48,440 bases of DNA, from positions 1-48,440 of IMG/VR virus record IMGVR_UViG_3300037156_000420. One strand, written 5' to 3'. How positions within the stretch are numbered: position 1 is the stretch's first letter; the number at the start of each line of letters is the position of its first letter. The DNA is from a virus. This document shows positions 42,148 through 48,440 of the stretch, piece by piece. A program made the position numbers and the translations under genes. Below the pieces are notes generated by a model. It was not told the DNA's origin, made no database searches, and saw only the letters and a list, made by a program, of their open reading frames with translations.

Positions 42148-43317
42148 ATGGCTGATTATCATCACGGTGTGCGCGTTGTTGAAATCAATGACGGCACCCG
42201 CGTTATCTCCACCGTTTCCACCGCCATCATCGGGATGGTCTGCACCGCAGAAGATGCGGACGCCGACGCGTTCCCCCTTGATACGCCGGTGCTCATTACC
42301 AACGTACTCACCGCCGCCGGTAAGGCCGGTAAAACCGGCACGCTGCGCGCCTCCCTGATGGCTATCGCTAACCAGGCTAAACCGGTTGTTGTCGTGGTGC
42401 GTGTAGCACAAGGCGAGACCGAAGCGGAAACCACCTCCAACATCATCGGTGGTTCGGACGACACCGGCATGTATACCGGCATGAAAGCCCTGCTGTCTGC
42501 GCAAACTGAACTCGGCGTAAAGCCGCGCATTCTCGGCGTGCCGGGTCTGGATAATCAGGAAGTCGCGACGGCGCTTGCCGCCGTCTGTCAGCAGCTCCGC
42601 GCCTTTGGCTATATCAGCGCCTACGGCTGTAAAACGGTCTCTGACGCCATCAAGTACCGCGACAATTTCAGCCAGCGTGAGCTGATGGTGATCTGGCCGG
42701 ATTTCGTGGCCTGGAACACCACCACCAATGCCAGCGACATCGCCCCCGCCACCGCTTACGCGCTCGGCCTGCGTGCCAAAATTGACGCAGAAACAGGCTG
42801 GCATAAAACGCTTTCTAACGTTGGGATCAACGGCGTCACCGGCCTGTCTGCCAGCGTCTATTGGGATTTGCAGACCCCCGGAACCGATGCCGACCTGCTG
42901 AACCAGGCGTGCGTCACCACCCTTATCCGCAAAGACGGCTTTAAGTTCTGGGGGCAGCGCACCTGCTCGGATGATCCGCTGTTCCTGTTTGAGAACTACA
43001 CCCGCACCGCGCAGGTGCTGGCGGACACGATGGCGGAAGCGCACCTGTGGGCGATGGACAGGCCAATGACCCCGACGCTTATCAAGGACATGATTGCGGG
43101 CATTAACGCCAAGCTGCGCGAAATGAAAACCGCCGGTCTGATCATTGACGGCACCTGCTGGTATGACGCGGAAGCGAACACCGTTGAAACCCTGAAAGCA
43201 GGCAAGCTGTTTATTGATTACGACTATACGCCGGTGCCGCCGCTGGAAGATTTAACCCTGCGTCAGCGCATCACCGACCAATATCTGGCGACGTTTGCCA
43301 CGGCCATCAACAGCTAA
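42148..43317 (+). CDS. FI: Contractile tail sheath protein FI (element 2)
   Basis: A 389-residue sheath protein. Together with the tube gene it is among the best conserved pairs between the two elements, down to long identical peptide stretches, so it is also a likely place for recombination between them. Confidence 0.94.
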   Translation: MADYHHGVRVVEINDGTRVISTVSTAIIGMVCTAEDADADAFPLDTPVLITNVLTAAGKAGKTGTLRASLMAIANQAKPVVVVVRVAQGETEAETTSNIIGGSDDTGMYTGMKALLSAQTELGVKPRILGVPGLDNQEVATALAAVCQQLRAFGYISAYGCKTVSDAIKYRDNFSQRELMVIWPDFVAWNTTTNASDIAPATAYALGLRAKIDAETGWHKTLSNVGINGVTGLSASVYWDLQTPGTDADLLNQACVTTLIRKDGFKFWGQRTCSDDPLFLFENYTRTAQVLADTMAEAHLWAMDRPMTPTLIKDMIAGINAKLREMKTAGLIIDGTCWYDAEANTVETLKAGKLFIDYDYTPVPPLEDLTLRQRITDQYLATFATAINS

Positions 43318-43330
43318 GAGGCGCTAAAAC

Positions 43331-43840
43331 ATGGCACTGCCAAAGAAACTGAAATACCTGAATCTGTTTAACGACGGGAACAGCTACCTCGGCACGGTCA
43401 GCGCGCTGACGCTGCCGAAACTGACCCGCAAGCTGGAGAACTATCGAGGCGGCGGCATGACCGGATCGGCCTCGATTGATTTCGGGCTGGACGACGACGC
43501 GCTGAGCTTTGAGTGGACGGTGGGCGGGATGGATGAACTGGTGTTGCAGCAGTGGGGCGCAGTCGATGCCGTGCCGCTGCGCTTTGCCGGTTCCTTCCAG
43601 CGCGACGACACCGGCGACACCTCTGCCGTGGAAGTCACCCTGCGCGGACGCCATAAGGAAATGGATTTCGGCGAGTACAAACAGGGCGAAGACACCGAAA
43701 CCAAGATCACCACCCAGTGCACCTATTTCAAGCTCACGATTGACGGCAGAGACGTGATTGAAGTCGATACCGTGAACATGGTGGAAATCGTCGGCGGCGT
43801 TGACCGCGTGGCACAGCACCGCAAAAACATCGGCCTGTAA
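43331..43840 (+). CDS. FII: Tail tube protein FII (element 2)
   Basis: A 169-residue tube subunit, colinear with 10544-11053 (MALPKKLKYLNLFNDGNSYLG). Follows the sheath gene by 13 bases with an AGAGG site. Confidence 0.94.
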   Translation: MALPKKLKYLNLFNDGNSYLGTVSALTLPKLTRKLENYRGGGMTGSASIDFGLDDDALSFEWTVGGMDELVLQQWGAVDAVPLRFAGSFQRDDTGDTSAVEVTLRGRHKEMDFGEYKQGEDTETKITTQCTYFKLTIDGRDVIEVDTVNMVEIVGGVDRVAQHRKNIGL

Positions 43841-43899
43841 TCCGTAACCCGCGCCGGATAGCGGCGCGAAACATCCCCTTTTGAAGAAGAGACACCGCT

Positions 43900-44181
43900 A
43901 TGTCAGAACACAATGAAAACATCGTAATCCTGGAAGAACCGATCAAACGCGGCGACACGCTGATCGACCAGGTCGAAATCATCAAGCCGAACGCCGGACA
44001 CCTGCGCGGGATTGGCCTGGCGGCGCTGGCGAATGCCGACGTTGACGCGCTGACCGTCATTCTGCCGCGCATTACCGTGCCGAACCTGACCGCGCAGGAC
44101 TGTAAAAGCCTGAACCTGCCCGACCTGATTGCCCTGGCTGGCAAGGTGATTGGTTTTTTATCGCCGAAGTCGGAACAGTAA
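43900..44181 (+). CDS. E: Tail chaperone E (element 2)
   Basis: A 93-residue gpE with HLRGIGLAALANADVDALT. Ends shortly after the slippery run at 44154, as in element 1, so both make an E+E' fusion by -1 frameshifting. Confidence 0.88.
   Translation: MSEHNENIVILEEPIKRGDTLIDQVEIIKPNAGHLRGIGLAALANADVDALTVILPRITVPNLTAQDCKSLNLPDLIALAGKVIGFLSPKSEQ
44154..44160 (+). other. -1 ribosomal frameshift site in E (element 2)
   Basis: T-TTT-TTA in the E frame, identical to the element 1 site. The -1 frame is open through E' to 44333. Confidence 0.8.
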
Positions 44182-44213
44182 AGCTTCCCCCTACCCTGAC
44201 AGTTGATGATCTG

Positions 44214-44333
44214 ATGGCAGATATCGCGGTGATTTTTCACTGGCCGCCGTCAGAACTGAACCCGATGACGCTGACCGAGCTTTGCGGCTGGCGTCATAAG
44301 GCCATGCAGCGCAGCGGAGCCGACAGTGAGTAA
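44214..44333 (+). CDS. E': Tail chaperone extension E' (element 2)
   Basis: A 39-residue frame (MADIAVIFHWPPSELNPMTL) read as the tail of the E+E' fusion. Overlaps the GTG start of T by eight bases. Confidence 0.75.
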   Translation: MADIAVIFHWPPSELNPMTLTELCGWRHKAMQRSGADSE

Positions 44334-46800
44334 CTTAAAAGTAGAGGTGTTGTTAAAGGCGGTTGACCAGGCGACCCGCCCGTTTAAATCGGTGCAAAAC
44401 GCCAGTAAGGCGCTGGCCGGAGAGATTAAAAATTCGCAGACCACCCTCAAAGACCTGAACGCCCAGGCCGGGAAGATTGACGGCTTCCGTAAATCCAGCG
44501 CACAGCTTGCCGTCACCGGTCAGAAACTCAACGCCGCCAAAGCGGAAGCGGCGGCGCTGGCGATCCAGTTCAGAAATACCGCCAGCCCGACCCGTGCACA
44601 GGCGCAGGCCATGGAGTCCGCGAAGCGTACCGCCGCGCAGTTGCAGACCCAGTTCAACGGGCTGCGGCTGTCGGTGCAGCGTCAGCGCACGGAACTTACC
44701 CAGGCGGGCATCAGCACGCGCACGCTGTCTGACGCTGAGCGCCGCCTGAGAACGTCCATCAGTGAAACCACCGCCCAGCTCAACCGTCAGCGTGAATCAC
44801 TGGCACGGGTGAGCGCGCAGCAGGCCAAACTCAACGCCGTGAAAGGCCGGTATCAGGCGGGCAAACAACTGGCTGGCAGTGTGACCGGCGCAGGTGCGGC
44901 GGGCGTCGGCATTGCGACGGCGGGCACGGCGGCGGGTGTCGGGCTGCTGATGCCCGGATATAACTTTGCGCAGAAAAACTCAGAATTGCAGGCGACGTTA
45001 GGGCTGGAAAAAGACTCCGCCGATATGACCGCGCTGCGAGCCCAGGCGCGGCAGCTCGGAGACAACACCGCCGCCTCTGCCGATGATGCCGCCGCCGCGC
45101 AAATCATTGTCGCGAAAGGTGGTGGGGATAAGGACGGGATCCTGGCAGCCACGCCGACCATTCTGAATCTGTCCCTGGCAAATCAGCGCACCATGGAGGA
45201 GAACGCCACGCTGCTGATGGGCGTGAAATCTGCAATGGGTATGGCGAACGACAAGGTGGCGCATATTGGCGATGTACTTTCTACGGCCATGAACAAGTCT
45301 GCCGCCACCTTCGACGGTCTATCTGACACCATGACCTATCTTGCCCCTGTTGCAAAATCAGCAGGGGTCAGCCTGGAGCAAGCAGCGGCAATGGCTGCCG
45401 CTTTGGCCGATGCAAAAATCACCGGTTCGATGGCCGGTACAGGGGCAAAGGCTGTAGTTACACGCTTACAGGCACCGACGGGCACCGCCGCTGCCGCGCT
45501 CGGTGAGCTAAAGGTAAAAACAGCGGACAGCAAAGGCAACATGCGCCCGCTGTTTGTCATCCTGAAAGAAATGCAAAAGAGCTTTGAGAAAAATAAGCTC
45601 GGAAATTCGCAGCAGATGCAGTACATGAAAGCCATCTTTGGCGAGGAGGCTGCGGGTGCCGCTCTGACGTTAATGGGGGATGCTTCATCCGGCAAGCTCG
45701 ACAAGCTTACCCAGGCGTTGAAAACCTCGGACGGCAAAACCGAGGCGCTGGTGGCGGTGATGCAGGACAACCTCGGCGGCGACTTTAAGGAATTTCAGTC
45801 CGCCTATGAAGCGGTCGGAACTGACCTGTTTGACCAGCAGGATTCAGCACTGCGCAAACTGGTACAGACCGCTACCGGCTACGTGCTGAAACTGGATAAG
45901 TGGGTGGTGAACAATAAAGCTCTGGCGGCCACACTCGGCAAAATCGCGGGCGGTGCGCTGCTGATTATCGGTGCGCTCGGCGTGTTTGGTCTGGTGGCCG
46001 GTCCCGTTATCAGCGGGATTAATCTGATCGTCGCCGCTGCGGGGATGCTCTGGACCATCCTCGGCACGGTGGGCGGCGCGATTGCGACGGTGATCGGTGG
46101 GCTGACATGGCCGATTGTTGCCGTCGGTGTCGCCATTGTCGCCGGTGCGCTGCTTATCCGTAAATACTGGGAGCCGATCAGCGCCTTCTTTGCGGGCGTG
46201 ATCGAAGGACTGGGGATTGCGTTCGCGCCGGTAAAAGAGATGTTTTCGCCGCTTAAGCCGGTGTTTGACTGGCTTGGGGACAAGCTCAAAGTCTTGTGGC
46301 AGTGGTTCAAAGACCTGATCCAACCGGTGAAATCCACGCAGGAAACGCTGAACAGTTGTAAAGATGCGGGGGTGTCGTTTGGTCATTTGGTTGCTAACGC
46401 ACTGACCGCACCGTTGCAGGTGGCTAATAAGCTGCGTAGCAGCGTGGTCTGGCTGCTGGAGAAGCTCGGCATCATCAAGGATGAATCGGCAGACATTGAT
46501 AAAACGGCGGATAAGGCTGACCGGCGTTCGAAGCAATCCGGCGACGGGGATCCGCAAGCGCATCCGCTGGATAATCCCGCTCCCATCACCCCGCCGCCGG
46601 GTGGCCTGCTGGGTGGCGGTTATACGCCGGTGTCCGTCGGCGGCGGACGCAGCTATATCGACCGCAGCACGCACCATTACACCATTGCCGCCGGTGCTGG
46701 TTTAGGCGTCCAGGATACCAGCCGCCAGATCCGCGCCGAGCTGGAAGCCCGTGACCGCGCCCGCGCCGCCCAGCAACGTTCCCGCATGGATAACGATTAA
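44326..46800 (+). CDS. T: Tape measure protein T, full length
   Basis: P2 gpT type, 824 residues, close to the P2 size. GTG start. N-terminal coiled coil with many Gln and Arg (about 1-175), a Gly/Ala segment, a TP901-type tape measure core (about 215-450, ANDKVAHIGDVLSTAMNKS), hydrophobic helices (about 525-610) and a Pro/Gly end. It sets tail length and is ejected with DNA. The shorter copy of element 1 keeps mainly the second half. Confidence 0.9.
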   Translation: MSNLKVEVLLKAVDQATRPFKSVQNASKALAGEIKNSQTTLKDLNAQAGKIDGFRKSSAQLAVTGQKLNAAKAEAAALAIQFRNTASPTRAQAQAMESAKRTAAQLQTQFNGLRLSVQRQRTELTQAGISTRTLSDAERRLRTSISETTAQLNRQRESLARVSAQQAKLNAVKGRYQAGKQLAGSVTGAGAAGVGIATAGTAAGVGLLMPGYNFAQKNSELQATLGLEKDSADMTALRAQARQLGDNTAASADDAAAAQIIVAKGGGDKDGILAATPTILNLSLANQRTMEENATLLMGVKSAMGMANDKVAHIGDVLSTAMNKSAATFDGLSDTMTYLAPVAKSAGVSLEQAAAMAAALADAKITGSMAGTGAKAVVTRLQAPTGTAAAALGELKVKTADSKGNMRPLFVILKEMQKSFEKNKLGNSQQMQYMKAIFGEEAAGAALTLMGDASSGKLDKLTQALKTSDGKTEALVAVMQDNLGGDFKEFQSAYEAVGTDLFDQQDSALRKLVQTATGYVLKLDKWVVNNKALAATLGKIAGGALLIIGALGVFGLVAGPVISGINLIVAAAGMLWTILGTVGGAIATVIGGLTWPIVAVGVAIVAGALLIRKYWEPISAFFAGVIEGLGIAFAPVKEMFSPLKPVFDWLGDKLKVLWQWFKDLIQPVKSTQETLNSCKDAGVSFGHLVANALTAPLQVANKLRSSVVWLLEKLGIIKDESADIDKTADKADRRSKQSGDGDPQAHPLDNPAPITPPPGGLLGGGYTPVSVGGGRSYIDRSTHHYTIAAGAGLGVQDTSRQIRAELEARDRARAAQQRSRMDND

Positions 46801-46812
46801 GGAGAGAGCCGC

Positions 46813-47283
46813 ATGATGTTAACCCTCGGACTGTTTGTGTTTCAGTTGCAGACCGTCCCCTATCAAAGCTTGCAGCGGGACGTTGATTACCGCTGGCCTG
46901 CGAATAACCGCGTCGGCCTGCGTCCGCTGCCGCAGTTCCTCGGTGTGAATGAAGAGAAAATTACCCTGTCCGGCGTGCTGATGCCGGAAATCACCGGCGG
47001 ACGGCTTTCACTGATGGCACTGAACCTGATGGCCGACGAGGGTAAGGCGTGGCCGTTGCTGGAGGGCAGCGGCACCATTTACGGGATGTTCGTGGTCAAC
47101 AGCGTCAGCGAAACCCACACGGAATTCTTCTCCAACGGCGCGCCGCGAAAGATAGAGTTTACGCTGACGCTGACCCGCGTGGATGAATCCCTGGCGGCCA
47201 TGTTCGGCGATATGAAAGCCCAGGCCGACGGACTGCTCAACCAGGCCGGAGGTTTAACCGGCCAACTGGGAGGCTTGTTGTGA
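46813..47283 (+). CDS. U: Tail protein U (element 2)
   Basis: A 156-residue gpU (MMLTLGLFVFQLQTVPYQS) with WPLLEGSGTIYGMFVV and TRVDESLAAMFGD. GGAGAG precedes the ATG. Overlaps D by four bases (GTGA). Confidence 0.9.
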   Translation: MMLTLGLFVFQLQTVPYQSLQRDVDYRWPANNRVGLRPLPQFLGVNEEKITLSGVLMPEITGGRLSLMALNLMADEGKAWPLLEGSGTIYGMFVVNSVSETHTEFFSNGAPRKIEFTLTLTRVDESLAAMFGDMKAQADGLLNQAGGLTGQLGGLL

Positions 47284-48440
47284 TTACGGATATGACCATC
47301 GGTGCCGGTGCGCAATTTGCGCCGGATTTTACGGTGACCGTCGGCGGTAAGGACATCACGCAGGACGTCAGCAACCGGCTGATTTCGCTGACGCTGACGG
47401 ACAACCGTGGCTTTGAGGCTGACCAGCTCGATATCGAACTGAGCGACACCGACGGCCTGCTGGAGATGCCGCCACGCGGCGCGGTGATAAATATCGCGCT
47501 CGGCTGGAAAGGCCAGACGCTGACGAACAAAGGCGACTTTACCGTGGATGAGGTGGAGCATCGCGGCACGCCGGACACGCTGACCATCCGCGCCCGCAGT
47601 GCGGACTATCGCGGCAGCCTGAATTCCCGCCGCGACAACTCGTATCACGACACGACGCTGGAGGCGGTGGTGTCGGCAGTCGCGACGCGCAACAACCTCA
47701 AGCCCGCCGTTGCCGAGCCGTTCAGGGGCGTGCCGGTGTCGCACATCGACCAGACGCAGGAAACCGACGCGAAATTTATCACGCGCCTGGCGGAGCTGAA
47801 CGGCGCGGTTGTCGCCATCAAGGCGGGCAGCCTGCTGTTTATCAAGCCAGGCGCGGCAAAGACTGCCAGCGGGAAGCCCATCCCGCAGATGACGATTATC
47901 CGCAGCGACGGCGACGGGCATACGTTCAATATTGCTGACCGTGGAGCCTATACCGGCGTTTCTGCAAGCTGGCTGCACACCAAAGACCCGAAGCCGAAAA
48001 AGGTGAAGGTTCAGCGAAAACCGAAAGTGCAGTTCCTGCGCGCCCTGCAACACCCGAAGGCAAAGAAGACCAGCACGAAGGTGCAGAAAACGCCGGAGGC
48101 GAAGGAAGGGGATTACCTGGCGGGCAGTGATGAAAACGTGTTTGCCCTCACCACCATCTACGCCACGCAGAAGGCCGCCATGCGGGCAGTTCAGGCGAAG
48201 TGGGACAAACTCCAGCGCGGTGTCGCCGAGTTCTCGATTTCTCTGGCTCGCGGGCGGGCTGATTTATTCCCTGAGACGCCGGTGGCGGTATCCGGGTTTA
48301 AATCCGTGATCGACGCGCAGCCCTGGATAATCAGCAAGGTGACACACAGCCTGGGCGGCAGTGGATTTGTGACGACGCTAAATCTGGAGGTATTGCTGTC
48401 GGATGTAAATTACGAGGCGACAGAAAGTGATGATGCGTAA
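47280..48440 (+). CDS. D: Baseplate hub protein D (element 2)
   Basis: A 386-residue gpD, complete at its stop on the window's last bases. The GTG at 47280 overlaps the U stop; an ATG four codons later (MTIGAG) is an alternative. A Lys-rich insertion (about 240-275, KKVKVQRKPKVQ) is missing in the element 1 protein. The ogr gene and right attachment site of element 2 should follow beyond the window. Confidence 0.9.
   Translation: MITDMTIGAGAQFAPDFTVTVGGKDITQDVSNRLISLTLTDNRGFEADQLDIELSDTDGLLEMPPRGAVINIALGWKGQTLTNKGDFTVDEVEHRGTPDTLTIRARSADYRGSLNSRRDNSYHDTTLEAVVSAVATRNNLKPAVAEPFRGVPVSHIDQTQETDAKFITRLAELNGAVVAIKAGSLLFIKPGAAKTASGKPIPQMTIIRSDGDGHTFNIADRGAYTGVSASWLHTKDPKPKKVKVQRKPKVQFLRALQHPKAKKTSTKVQKTPEAKEGDYLAGSDENVFALTTIYATQKAAMRAVQAKWDKLQRGVAEFSISLARGRADLFPETPVAVSGFKSVIDAQPWIISKVTHSLGGSGFVTTLNLEVLLSDVNYEATESDDA

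Noticed and set aside
42016-43044. Long minus-strand frame opposite FI
   Set aside because: Shadow of the conserved sheath gene and crosses its terminator and promoter.
45844-46677. Minus-strand frame of 277 codons opposite T
   Set aside because: Shadow of the tape measure gene, Arg/His-rich without domain features.

Overview
The window is entirely prophage DNA from a gammaproteobacterium, most likely a member of the Enterobacterales; the exact genus cannot be told from the window. Two P2/186-type elements lie head to tail. No host chromosomal gene, tRNA, rRNA, transposase or CRISPR array was recognised.

Element 1 (1 to about 15,050, left part outside the window) has a 186-type CI repressor, a short early region, a truncated P2-type replication protein A, a small gene behind a LexA box, and then tail and lysis genes X-Y-K-lysB-lysC-R, V-W-J-I-H, FI-FII-E-E'-T-U-D and ogr. 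The whole packaging and head block (Q, P, O, N, M, L) is missing, as are S, G, cox/apl, cII and fil, and the tape measure is about one third shorter than the one in element 2. What remains is a tail, lysis and control set with three Ogr-type promoter sites and an SOS box, which fits a domesticated tailocin (phage-tail bacteriocin) or a neatly deleted prophage.

Element 2 (about 15,050 to beyond 48,440) looks complete up to the window edge: int, a periplasmic accessory gene, a CI repressor with two DNA-binding domains, apl/cox, cII, fil, early genes, Dam methylase, a DUF3850-like protein, replication protein A, an SOS-controlled small gene, cargo, then Q-P (minus strand) and O-N-M-L-X-Y-K-lysB-lysC-R-S, V-W-J-I-H-G, FI-FII-E-E'-T-U-D (plus strand). 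Its ogr and right attachment site must lie past the window.

The most interesting region is the cargo at 24,710-27,782. A good match to the crcB fluoride riboswitch starts at the predicted transcription start and is followed by a short leader ORF, a family II (Mn-dependent) inorganic pyrophosphatase, a UspA-type stress protein, a second enolase and a 59-residue two-helix membrane protein. Pyrophosphatase and enolase are the classic enzymes poisoned by fluoride, so this looks like a phage-borne fluoride tolerance operon that works by replacing the targets; no CrcB/Fluc or CLC-F exporter is present. Other points of note are the double-headed repressor, whose second domain closely resembles that of the neighbouring element's repressor, the paired LexA-box genes, and the altered replication origin in element 1.
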